NCBI RefSeq assembly: GCF_014203705.1
Contig: NZ_JACHJR010000001.1
Span: 3,968,001 to 4,032,000 of the forward strand
Direction: 5' to 3'
DNA length: 64,000 nt
Source of the DNA: Kitasatospora gansuensis
GTDB lineage: Bacteria; Actinomycetota; Actinomycetes; Streptomycetales; Streptomycetaceae
In this document: positions 1-8,009 of the stretch, piece by piece
Layout of the letters: every line of letters begins with the position of its first letter
Numbering within the stretch: the stretch's first letter is position 1
Position numbers and translations under genes: made by a program
The notes under the pieces: generated by a model
The model's input: only the letters and a program-made list of their open reading frames with translations
Told to the model about the DNA's origin: nothing
Databases searched by the model: none

Positions 1-372
1 CTGGAGGAGCTGATCGCCCGGATCCGGGCGATCCTGCGCCGGGCCGGCGGCCCGGTCGAGGACGGCCGGCTGACGGTCGGTGACCTGACCCTCGATCCGA
101 CCGCGCACGAGGTGACCAGGGCGGACCAGCCGATCGGCCTGTCGCCGACCGAGTTCAAGCTGCTGCACTACCTGATGGCCAACGTGAACCGGGTGGTCTC
201 CAAGGCGCAGATCCTCGACCACGTCTGGGCCTACGACTTCGGCGGCGACCTCTCCATCGTCGAGTCGTACGTCTCCTACCTGCGCCGCAAGCTCGACTCG
301 GGCCCGGCCCACGGGCCCAAGCTGATCCACACCGTCCGCGGCATCGGCTACGCGCTCCGCCGCCCGCTCTAG
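1..372 (+). CDS. OmpR/PhoB-family response regulator, C-terminal part (cut by window edge)
   Basis: The open frame runs from base 1 to a TAG at 370-372, giving 123 residues without a start, so the receiver domain lies outside the window. The visible part is the winged-helix DNA-binding domain: the recognition-helix region SIVESYVSYLRRKLD and the closing wing IHTVRGIGYALR are typical of OmpR/PhoB regulators. The kinase gene starts 16 nt downstream, so the two form a two-component pair. The input signal and target genes cannot be read from the sequence. Confidence 0.95.
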   Translation: MEELIARIRAILRRAGGPVEDGRLTVGDLTLDPTAHEVTRADQPIGLSPTEFKLLHYLMANVNRVVSKAQILDHVWAYDFGGDLSIVESYVSYLRRKLDSGPAHGPKLIHTVRGIGYALRRPL

Positions 373-387
373 GCCCAGGTCCTCTCC

Positions 388-1815
388 TTGATCTCCCGGC
401 TCTCGCTCCGCACCCGACTCCTGCTGCTCACCCTGCTGCTGGTCACCACCGGCCTGGCGGCCAGCGACGTGTTCGTGCTGGCCACCGTCCGGGGCAATCT
501 GGTGGACCGCGCGGACGAGCAGCTGCAGCGGTTCGCCGATCCGATCTCGCACCGGGACCCGGAACGCACCATCGAGGCCCGCCAGTTGAACCAGGCGGCC
601 GGGCGCCGGATCGCCCCGGCGCTGCCCAGCCAGTACCTGGTGCAGTTCCTCGGCGCGAACGGCGGCGTCGAGCAGGTGCTCCGCGAGCCGATGAGCGACG
701 CCGACCCGGGCCCCAAGCTGACCGGTCTCGGCCCGCTGAACCGTCCCTTCGACGCCCCCGGCGAGCACCCGGGCCACCGCTGGCGGGTGCTGGTCCTGCC
801 GATCGCGAAGAGCACCCCGGCCACCCCGCAGTACGTGCTGACCGCGATCTCGCTCGACGACGTCGACTCCACCGTCTCCCGCCTGCAGACCTCCTTCCTC
901 GCCATCGGCGGGGTGGTGCTGCTGCTGATCGCCGCCCTCGGCACCTTCGCCGTCCGGGCCGGGCTGCGCCCGCTCGCCCGGATCGAGCAGGACGCCGAGC
1001 TGATCGCCACCGGCGGGCTCTCGCACCGGATCACCCAGCCCCCGACCACCACCGAGGTCGGCCGCCTGTCCGCCGCGCTGAACAGCATGCTGGGCCAGCT
1101 CGAGGCGGCCTTCGCCGCCCGGGCCCGCTCGGAGGCCCGGATGCGCCGCTTCGTCGCCGACGCCTCGCACGAGCTGCGCACCCCGCTCGCGGGCATCCGC
1201 GGCTTCGCCGAGCTGCACCGGATGGGCGCCCTGCAGGACGTGGACCGCGCGATGGACCGGATCGAGTCCGAGGCGATCCGCCTCGGCACCCTGGTCGAGG
1301 ACCTGCTGACGCTCGCCCGGCTGGACGAGGAGCGCCCGCTCGACCTGGCCCCGATGGACCTGCGCACGCTGGCCGCGGACGCCCTGCACGACCTGACCGC
1401 GCTCGACCCGGGCCGCCCGGTCTCGCTCACCGGCCCGGCCGGCACCGGCGCCCCCCAGCCCGCCCCGGTGCTCGGCGACGAGGCCAGGCTCCGCCAGGTG
1501 GTCACCAACCTGGTCGGCAACGCCGCCAAGCACACCCCGCCCGGCACCCCGGTCCGGATCGGCGTGGGCCGCCAGGGCACGTACTGCCTGCTCGAAGTGG
1601 CGGACTCGGGCCCCGGCCTGACGCCCGATCAGTCCGCCCAGATCTTCGACCGCTTCTACCGCGTCGACCTCTCCCGCAGCCGCCAGGACGGCGGCGGCGC
1701 CGGGCTCGGCCTGGCCATCGCGCACGCCCTCACCAGCGCGCACCACGGCTCCCTCACGGTGGAGTCCGGCGCGGGCGAGGGCGCGGTCTTCCAGCTCCGG
1801 CTGCCCCCGGCCTGA
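388..1815 (+). CDS. Membrane sensor histidine kinase
   Basis: 475 residues from a TTG start just after the regulator gene. Order of parts: membrane segment near residues 9-30, extracytoplasmic domain of about 135 residues, second membrane segment near 168-190, HAMP linker, HisKA domain with phospho-acceptor His261 in ASHELRTPL, then a HATPase domain with N box (NLVGNAAKH), G1 (DSGPGL) and G2 (GAGLGLAI). It should autophosphorylate and pass phosphate to the regulator encoded just upstream. The sensor domain shows no motif that names its signal. The start is fixed mainly by spacing to the upstream stop; no other start fits the first membrane segment as well. Confidence 0.93.
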   Translation: MISRLSLRTRLLLLTLLLVTTGLAASDVFVLATVRGNLVDRADEQLQRFADPISHRDPERTIEARQLNQAAGRRIAPALPSQYLVQFLGANGGVEQVLREPMSDADPGPKLTGLGPLNRPFDAPGEHPGHRWRVLVLPIAKSTPATPQYVLTAISLDDVDSTVSRLQTSFLAIGGVVLLLIAALGTFAVRAGLRPLARIEQDAELIATGGLSHRITQPPTTTEVGRLSAALNSMLGQLEAAFAARARSEARMRRFVADASHELRTPLAGIRGFAELHRMGALQDVDRAMDRIESEAIRLGTLVEDLLTLARLDEERPLDLAPMDLRTLAADALHDLTALDPGRPVSLTGPAGTGAPQPAPVLGDEARLRQVVTNLVGNAAKHTPPGTPVRIGVGRQGTYCLLEVADSGPGLTPDQSAQIFDRFYRVDLSRSRQDGGGAGLGLAIAHALTSAHHGSLTVESGAGEGAVFQLRLPPA

Positions 1816-1856
1816 CCCCGGTGTTCGAACCGATCTAAGCATCGTGGATACTCTCC

Positions 1857-1880
1857 TTGTGAACGTGTTCACGTTCACAA
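1857..1880. promoter_or_regulatory. Rex-type redox operator upstream of cydA
   Basis: TTGTGAAC and GTTCACAA form a perfect 8-bp inverted repeat around GTGTTCAC. The left part reads TGTGAACGTGTTCACG, one base from the TGTGAAC-N-TTCACA form of the Streptomyces Rex operator. Rex represses the cyd operon when the NADH/NAD+ ratio is low (known for S. coelicolor). The site sits about 95 bp before the cydA start, so redox control of cytochrome bd is a strong inference. The arms may hold two overlapping sites. Confidence 0.85.
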
Positions 1881-1971
1881 GCGGACAAGCTTCGATGGCA
1901 TATCGGCACAACTCTGCTAAAGATGCTCTTTGTCCGTTATGTGAGTATTCACCGGTCAGAGAGAGGGCGAA

Positions 1972-3507
1972 GTGGAGCTAGCAGTCGCTCACGAGACCAT
2001 CGCGCGATGGCAGTTCGGGATCACCACCGTCTACCACTTCCTCTTCGTGCCGCTGACGATCAGTCTGGCGTCCCTGGTGGCGGGGCTGGAGACGGCCTGG
2101 GTCCGCACCGGCAAGGAGAAGTACTTCCACGCCACCAAGTTCTGGGGCAAGCTCTTCCTGATCAACATCGCCATGGGTGTGGTCACCGGCATCGTCCAGG
2201 AGTTCCAGTTCGGGATGAACTGGTCCGACTACTCCCGCTTCGTCGGCGACGTCTTCGGTGCCCCGCTCGCGATGGAGGCGCTGATCGCCTTCTTCTTCGA
2301 GTCCACCTTCATCGGCCTGTGGATCTTCGGCTGGGACAAGCTGCCCAAGAAGATCCACTGTGCCTGCATGTGGATGGTCGCGATCGGCACCCTGCTCTCC
2401 GGTTACTTCATCCTGGCGGCCAACTCCTGGATGCAGCACCCGGTCGGCTACACCATCGACCCGGTCACCGGTAAGGCCCAACTCACCGACATCGCCCGGG
2501 TGCTGTTCCAGGACACCACGGTGGTCGTGGTCCTGCACACCATCACCGCCGCCTTCCTGACCGGCGCCGCGTTCATGGTCGGCATCAGCTCCTTCCACCT
2601 CTGGAAGACCAAGCGCAGCAACACCCCGGACCCCAAGAAGACCGCCGCGATGCGCACCTCGCTCCGGCTCGCCCTGGTGGTCGCCGTGATCGCCGGCCTC
2701 GGCACCGCCTTCAGCGGCGACAGCCTGGCCAAGGTGATGTTCCGTCAGCAGCCGATGAAGATGGCCTCCGCCGAAGCCCTCTGGGACACCGAGGCCCCGG
2801 CCCCGTTCTCGATCTTCGCCGTCGGTAACGTCAACGAGGGCCACAACTCGGTCGCCCTCGAGATCCCCGCGATACTGTCCTTCCTCGCCAACAGCGACTT
2901 CACCTCGGCCGTCCCCGGCATCAACGAGACCGCCGCCTCCGAAGCCGCCCGCTACGGCGGCGACCCCAAGGACTACATCCCGAACATCTTCGTCACCTAC
3001 TGGGGCTTCCGCCTCATGATCGGTTTCGGGATGACCTCCTTCGTGGCCGCCCTGATCGGCCTCTGGACCACCCGCCGCAAATTCTGGCTGGCCCCCGAAC
3101 ACCGCACCGGCTCCGACGAAGTCCCCAAACTCATGCTCACCAAGAACCGTGAGCTGAACGGCTTCCTCACCAAGTGGAGCTGGCGGATCGGCATCCTCAC
3201 CATGGGCTTCCCGCTGATCGCCAACAGCTTCGGCTGGATCTTCACCGAGATGGGCCGTCAGCCCTGGGCCGTCTTCGGCCTGATGAAGACCGCCTCCGCG
3301 GTCTCCCCGACCGTCACCGTCACCACCCAGGTGATCGCCCTCTCCACCTTCACCCTGCTCTACGCGATCCTCGCCGTGATCGAGGTCCGACTCCTCGTCA
3401 AGTACGCCAAGGCGGGCCCGGTCACCACCGAGGAACCCCCCACCAAGGACCCGACCCTGCGCCCCGGGCCCGAAGACGCCGACAAGCCCCTCGCCTTCGC
3501 CTACTGA
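1972..3507 (+). CDS. cydA: Cytochrome bd ubiquinol/menaquinol oxidase subunit I
   Basis: 511 residues from a GTG preceded by GAGAGGG. Subunit I of the membrane bd oxidase, which takes electrons from menaquinol and reduces O2 to water with high oxygen affinity. The N-terminal ARWQFGITTVYHFLFVPLT carries the conserved haem-ligand His; QFGMNWSDYS and GRQPWAVFGLMKT are family signatures, and about nine hydrophobic helices can be seen. It is the first gene of cydA-cydB-cydDC, 9 nt before cydB, and lies behind a Rex-type operator. Length and motifs are normal for the family. Confidence 0.97.
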   Translation: MELAVAHETIARWQFGITTVYHFLFVPLTISLASLVAGLETAWVRTGKEKYFHATKFWGKLFLINIAMGVVTGIVQEFQFGMNWSDYSRFVGDVFGAPLAMEALIAFFFESTFIGLWIFGWDKLPKKIHCACMWMVAIGTLLSGYFILAANSWMQHPVGYTIDPVTGKAQLTDIARVLFQDTTVVVVLHTITAAFLTGAAFMVGISSFHLWKTKRSNTPDPKKTAAMRTSLRLALVVAVIAGLGTAFSGDSLAKVMFRQQPMKMASAEALWDTEAPAPFSIFAVGNVNEGHNSVALEIPAILSFLANSDFTSAVPGINETAASEAARYGGDPKDYIPNIFVTYWGFRLMIGFGMTSFVAALIGLWTTRRKFWLAPEHRTGSDEVPKLMLTKNRELNGFLTKWSWRIGILTMGFPLIANSFGWIFTEMGRQPWAVFGLMKTASAVSPTVTVTTQVIALSTFTLLYAILAVIEVRLLVKYAKAGPVTTEEPPTKDPTLRPGPEDADKPLAFAY

Positions 3508-3516
3508 GGACTCCCG

Positions 3517-4518
3517 ATGCAACTCCACGACGTCTGGTTCATCCTGATCGCCGTCCTCTGGATCGGCTACTTCTTCCTCGAAGGCTTCGACTTCGGCATC
3601 GGCGTCCTCACCAAGCTGCTCGCCCGCAACACCGCCGAACGCCGCGTCCTGATCAACACCATCGGCCCGGTCTGGGACGGCAACGAGGTCTGGTTGCTCA
3701 CCGCCGGCGGCGCCACCTTCGCGGCCTTCCCGGACTGGTACGCCACTCTCTTCTCCGGCTTCTACATCCCCCTCCTCCTCATCCTGGTCTGCCTGATCAT
3801 CCGGGGAGTCGCCTTCGAGTACCGCGCCAAGCGGCCGGAGGAGCGCTGGCAGCGGAACTGGGAGCAGGCCATCTTCTGGACCTCCCTGATCCCCGCCTTC
3901 CTCTGGGGCGTGGCCTTCGCCAACATCGTGTACGGCGTGGACATCGACGAGCGCAAGAACTACGTCGGCACCCTCTGGGACCTGCTCAACCCGTACGCGA
4001 TCCTCGGCGGCCTGGTCACCCTCACGCTCTTCACCTTCCACGGCGCGCTGTTCGCCGCCCTCAAGACCGAGGGCGAAATCCGCGCCCGCGCCCGGGCGAC
4101 CGCCCTCCAACTCGGCCTGCTCACCGCCGTCCTGGCCCTGGTCTTCCTGATCTGGACCCAGTCCGACAGCGGCAACACCTGGAGCCTGATCGCCCTGGTG
4201 ATCGCCGTAGTGGCCCTGCTCGGCGCCCTCGGTGCCAACCAACTCGCCCGCGAGGGCTGGGCGTTCATCCTCTCAGGGATCACCATCACGGCCGCGGTGG
4301 CGATGCTCTTCCTCGCCCTCTTCCCGGACGTGATGCCCTCCACCCTCAACCCCGAGTGGTCGCTCACCGTCAGCAACGCCGCGTCCTCGGCCTACACCCT
4401 CAAGCTGATGACCATCGTGGCGGCGATCTTCACGCCGCTCGTCCTGCTCTACCAGTCCTGGACCTACTGGGTGTTCCGCAAGCGGATCGGCACCCAGCAC
4501 ATCCCGGCCGCGCACTGA
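3517..4518 (+). CDS. cydB: Cytochrome bd oxidase subunit II
   Basis: 333 residues, ATG preceded by GAGGA. Partner of CydA in the bd oxidase. FFLEGFDFGIGVL near residue 20 and WDGNEVWLLTAGGATFAAFP near residue 55 are the diagnostic CydB motifs; eight or so membrane helices fill the rest. Only 9 nt separate it from cydA and 2 nt from the cydDC start, so the three genes should be one transcript controlled from the Rex-type site. Confidence 0.97.
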   Translation: MQLHDVWFILIAVLWIGYFFLEGFDFGIGVLTKLLARNTAERRVLINTIGPVWDGNEVWLLTAGGATFAAFPDWYATLFSGFYIPLLLILVCLIIRGVAFEYRAKRPEERWQRNWEQAIFWTSLIPAFLWGVAFANIVYGVDIDERKNYVGTLWDLLNPYAILGGLVTLTLFTFHGALFAALKTEGEIRARARATALQLGLLTAVLALVFLIWTQSDSGNTWSLIALVIAVVALLGALGANQLAREGWAFILSGITITAAVAMLFLALFPDVMPSTLNPEWSLTVSNAASSAYTLKLMTIVAAIFTPLVLLYQSWTYWVFRKRIGTQHIPAAH

Positions 4519-4520
4519 CC

Positions 4521-7500
4521 ATGCGACCCGTCGACCCCCGCCTGCTGCGCGAAGCCCGCACCACCCGCGCCTTCCTCGCCGGATCAGTACTCCTCGGCGG
4601 GGTCGGCGCGGTCCTCACCGTCCTCCAGGCCGGCCTGATCGCCGACATCGTGATCAGCGCCTTCCAGCAAAAGAACTACGCCCTCACCACCCCCCTCACC
4701 CTGCTCGCCGCCACCGCCCTGGGCCGCGCCGCGGTTGCCTGGCTCACCGAACTGACGGCCCACCGCTCGGTCGCCAAGGTGAAGTCCACCCTCCGCCGCC
4801 GCCTGCTCGACCACGCCACCGCCCTCGGCCCCGGCTACCTCTCCACCCGCCGCACCGGCGAACTCACCACCCTGGCCACCCGGGGCGTCGACGCCCTGGA
4901 CGACTACTTCGCGCGCTACCTCCCCCAGCTCGCGCTCGCCGTCGTCGTCCCCGCGATCGTCCTGCTCCGCATTCTCGGCGCCGACCTCACCTCCGCCGCG
5001 ATCATCGCCGGGACGCTCCCGCTGATCCCGCTCTTCATGGTCCTGATCGGCCTGGCCACCCAGAACCTGATGGACCGCCAGTGGAGCAGCCTCGCCCGGC
5101 TCAGCCACCACTTCCTCGACGTGGTCGCGGGCCTCCCCACCCTCAAGATCTTCAACCGCGCCAAGCACCAGGCCGCCACCATCGCCCGGATCACCGACGA
5201 CTACCGAAAGGCGACCCTCCGCACCCTCCGGATCGCCTTCATCAGCTCCTTCGCCCTGGAACTGCTCGCCACCCTCTCGGTCGCCCTGGTGGCCGTCTCC
5301 ATCGGCTTCCGCCTGGTCAACGGCACCCTGACCCTGGAGACCGGCCTGCTCGTCCTGATCCTGGCCCCCGAGGTCTACTTCCCGATCCGTCAGGTCGGCG
5401 CGCTCTACCACTCCAGCGTCGAGGGCCTCTCCGCCGCGAACGAGATCTTCGAAGTCCTCGAAACCCCGCTCCCCACCCCCGGCACCACCCCGGTCCCCGA
5501 CCTCCATTCAGCCACCATCACCCTCACCGCCCTCGCCGTCACCGACCGCCTGTCCCCCACCACCCTCACCCTCGCGCCCCACACCGTCACCGCCCTCACC
5601 GGCCCGTCCGGCTCCGGCAAGACCACCCTCCTCTCCACCCTGCTCGGCTTCACCACCCCCACCGCCGGCACCATCCGCATCAACGGCCACGACCTCACCA
5701 CCCTCGACCCGGCCGGCTGGCACCGCCAGATCGCCTGGGTCCCCCAGCACCCCCACCTCTTCGCCGGCACCGTCGCCGACAACATCCGCCTGGCCCGCCC
5801 CGACGCCACCGACGAAGACCTCCGAGCCGCCCTGACGCAGGCCCACGCCACCGACTTCGCCGACCTCACCATGACCCTCGGCGAGAACGGCGCCGGCCTC
5901 TCCGCCGGCCAACGCCAACGCCTCGCCCTCGCCCGCGCCCTCCTGACGGACCGTCCGCTCCTCCTGATGGACGAGCCCACCGCCAACCTGGACAGCGCCA
6001 GCGAACAGGCCATCGTCGCGACCCTCCAGGCCATGAAGACCCGCACCGTCCTCTTCATCGCCCACCGCCCGGCCCTCCTCGCAACGGCGACGCACCACCA
6101 CCTGACCAGCCCCACCACCCCCACCACCCCTGAAGGGCGAGAGGGTCTGCTGCGGGAGCGGACCGTCCCGTCCGGCGCCCCCGGTCCCCACACACCCGAG
6201 AGCCCCGCCGTAAACCCCGCCACCCACCCCCGCCTCACCCTCGCGACAGCCCTCGGCACCCTCGCCCTCACCTGCGCCGTAGCCCTGATGGCCACCTCCG
6301 GCTGGCTCATCTCGTACGCCTCCGAGATGCCCCCGGTGCTCTACCTGATGATGGCCGTCACCTCCGTCCGCGCCTTCGGCATCGGCCGCAGCGTCTTCCG
6401 CTACGCCGAACGCCTGGTCTCCCACGACGCGGTGCTCCGCGCCCTCGGCGCGATCCGCACCACCGTCTACCGCCGCCTCGAACTGCTCGCCCCGACTGCT
6501 CTCCCGGCCTTCCGCCGGGGCGACCTGCTCTCCCGCCTGGTCTCCGACGTGGACGCGATCCAGGACCACTACCTCCGCTGGAAGCTCCCGGCCGCCATCG
6601 CCGTCACCGTCTCCGTGCTCTCCTCCCTCGCGCTCGGCGCCTTCCTGCCCGCCGCCGGTGCCGTCCTCGCCGTCGGCCTGCTGCTCGCCGGAGCGGTCGT
6701 ACCGGCCCTCGCCACCCGCCTGTCGGCCCGTACCGAACGCCAACAGGCCCCGGCGCGCGGCGAGTTGGCCACCGCCGTGGTCGACACCCTCACCGGCACC
6801 GCCGAACTCACCGTCGCGGGCGCCCTCCCCGCCCGCCTCCGCACCGCGCACGCCGCCGACGGCCGCCTCACCACGCTCGCCGCCCGCTCCGCCGCCACCC
6901 TGGCCGCCTCCACCGGGCTGACCACCGCGCTGACCGGACTCACCGTCACCGCCGCCGCGGCCGTCGGCGTACACGCCGTCAGCACCGGTGCGCTGCCGGG
7001 GGTCTGCCTCGCGCTGGTGATCCTGCTGCCGCTGGCGGCCTTCGAGGCCGTCACCGGCATGCCCACCGCCGTCCAGGCCAGGGCCCGCAGCAGGTCCGCC
7101 TCGGCCCGGCTCGACGAACTCCTCCGCACCGAACCAGCCATCGTCGAACCAACCGACCCCACCACTGCTCCCACCACCGCCCACCTGACGGCCCACCAGC
7201 TCTCCGCCCGCTGGCCCGGCCGCAGCACCGACGCGATCCACGGCATCGACCTCGACCTCACCCCGGGCCGGCGGATCGCCGTGGTCGGCCCGTCCGGCTC
7301 CGGCAAGACCACCCTCGCGCACACCCTGCTCCGCTTCCTCGACCCCAGCTCCGGAAGCGTCACGCTGAACTGTCCACAGCCTGTGGACACCCGCACCATC
7401 CCGTCCGACGAGGTCCGCCGCTCGGTCGGCCTGTGCGCCCAGGACGCCCACATCTTCGACAGCTCGCTCCGCGAGAACCTCCGGCTGGCCGCACCCACCG

Positions 7501-8000
7501 CCACCGACCAGGACCTGTCCGCCGCCCTCGCCTCGGCCCGCCTGCTCAGCTGGGTGCAGACCCTCCCAGACGGCCTGGACACCATGGTCGGCGAGCACGG
7601 CGCCCGGCTCTCCGGCGGCCAGCGCCAGCGCCTCGCGCTGGCCCGGGCGCTGCTCGCCGACTTCCCGGTCCTGATCCTGGACGAGCCCGCCGAGCACCTC
7701 GACCTCCCCACCGCCGACGCGCTCACCGCCGACCTGCTGGCCGCCACCACCGGCCGGACCACCCTCCTGATCACCCACCGCCTGGCCGGCCTGGAAGCGG
7801 TGGACGAGATCCTGGTCCTCGACCACGGCCGGGTGGTCGAACGCGGCACCTGGTCCGAGCTCACCGCCGACCCCAGCACCGCCTTCGCCACCACCTGGCA
7901 CCGCGAACAGCTCGCCGACCTCGGCGCCTCCGCTTCCATCCCCTCCGCCCGCCACACCATCGAACAGCCGCAACCACCACTCCAAACCACCACAAACTAG
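4521..8000 (+). CDS. cydDC: CydDC fused ABC exporter for cytochrome bd assembly
   Basis: 1159 residues in one chain, equal to CydD plus CydC, as is usual in streptomycetes. Half 1: six-helix membrane domain, then Walker A GPSGSGKTTLL near residue 360, signature LSAGQ and Walker B LLLMDEP. A Pro/Gly-rich linker lies near 525-560. Half 2: membrane domain, Walker A GPSGSGKTTLA near 922, signature LSGGQ and LILDEP. In E. coli CydDC moves thiols or haem-related cargo needed to assemble the bd oxidase; actinobacteria lack glutathione, so the cargo here is open. The ATG follows the cydB stop by 2 nt with no clear ribosome site, so translation is probably coupled. Confidence 0.95.
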   Translation: MRPVDPRLLREARTTRAFLAGSVLLGGVGAVLTVLQAGLIADIVISAFQQKNYALTTPLTLLAATALGRAAVAWLTELTAHRSVAKVKSTLRRRLLDHATALGPGYLSTRRTGELTTLATRGVDALDDYFARYLPQLALAVVVPAIVLLRILGADLTSAAIIAGTLPLIPLFMVLIGLATQNLMDRQWSSLARLSHHFLDVVAGLPTLKIFNRAKHQAATIARITDDYRKATLRTLRIAFISSFALELLATLSVALVAVSIGFRLVNGTLTLETGLLVLILAPEVYFPIRQVGALYHSSVEGLSAANEIFEVLETPLPTPGTTPVPDLHSATITLTALAVTDRLSPTTLTLAPHTVTALTGPSGSGKTTLLSTLLGFTTPTAGTIRINGHDLTTLDPAGWHRQIAWVPQHPHLFAGTVADNIRLARPDATDEDLRAALTQAHATDFADLTMTLGENGAGLSAGQRQRLALARALLTDRPLLLMDEPTANLDSASEQAIVATLQAMKTRTVLFIAHRPALLATATHHHLTSPTTPTTPEGREGLLRERTVPSGAPGPHTPESPAVNPATHPRLTLATALGTLALTCAVALMATSGWLISYASEMPPVLYLMMAVTSVRAFGIGRSVFRYAERLVSHDAVLRALGAIRTTVYRRLELLAPTALPAFRRGDLLSRLVSDVDAIQDHYLRWKLPAAIAVTVSVLSSLALGAFLPAAGAVLAVGLLLAGAVVPALATRLSARTERQQAPARGELATAVVDTLTGTAELTVAGALPARLRTAHAADGRLTTLAARSAATLAASTGLTTALTGLTVTAAAAVGVHAVSTGALPGVCLALVILLPLAAFEAVTGMPTAVQARARSRSASARLDELLRTEPAIVEPTDPTTAPTTAHLTAHQLSARWPGRSTDAIHGIDLDLTPGRRIAVVGPSGSGKTTLAHTLLRFLDPSSGSVTLNCPQPVDTRTIPSDEVRRSVGLCAQDAHIFDSSLRENLRLAAPTATDQDLSAALASARLLSWVQTLPDGLDTMVGEHGARLSGGQRQRLALARALLADFPVLILDEPAEHLDLPTADALTADLLAATTGRTTLLITHRLAGLEAVDEILVLDHGRVVERGTWSELTADPSTAFATTWHREQLADLGASASIPSARHTIEQPQPPLQTTTN
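7371..7389. repeat. 19-bp palindrome of two inverted DnaA-box-like sequences inside cydDC
   Basis: TGTCCACAG and CTGTGGACA form a perfect 9-bp inverted repeat around a single C within the coding sequence of cydDC half 2. Read outward, each arm gives CTGTCCACA-like DnaA-box sequence, one base from the Streptomyces consensus TTGTCCACA. Codon constraint could explain it; DnaA binding is only a possibility. Confidence 0.5.
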
Positions 8001-8003
8001 GCT
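7998..8003 (+). promoter_or_regulatory. -10 element of a leaderless promoter for the GAF kinase
   Basis: TAGGCT lies 6 nt before the ATG at 8010, so transcription should start at or next to the start codon. No ribosome site precedes the ATG. The element overlaps the TAG stop of cydDC. I see no good -35 hexamer. Confidence 0.5.
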
Positions 8004-8009
8004 CATCCC

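Noticed and set aside
1941..1952. GTGAGTATTCAC as a second Rex operator
   Set aside because: The half sites are 2 bp closer than in a Rex site and the outer bases do not match.
1978..4242. 754-residue open frame on the minus strand opposite cydAB
   Set aside because: Acidic, Gly/Glu-rich translation without domains; it mirrors the codon bias of the real cydA and cydB genes.
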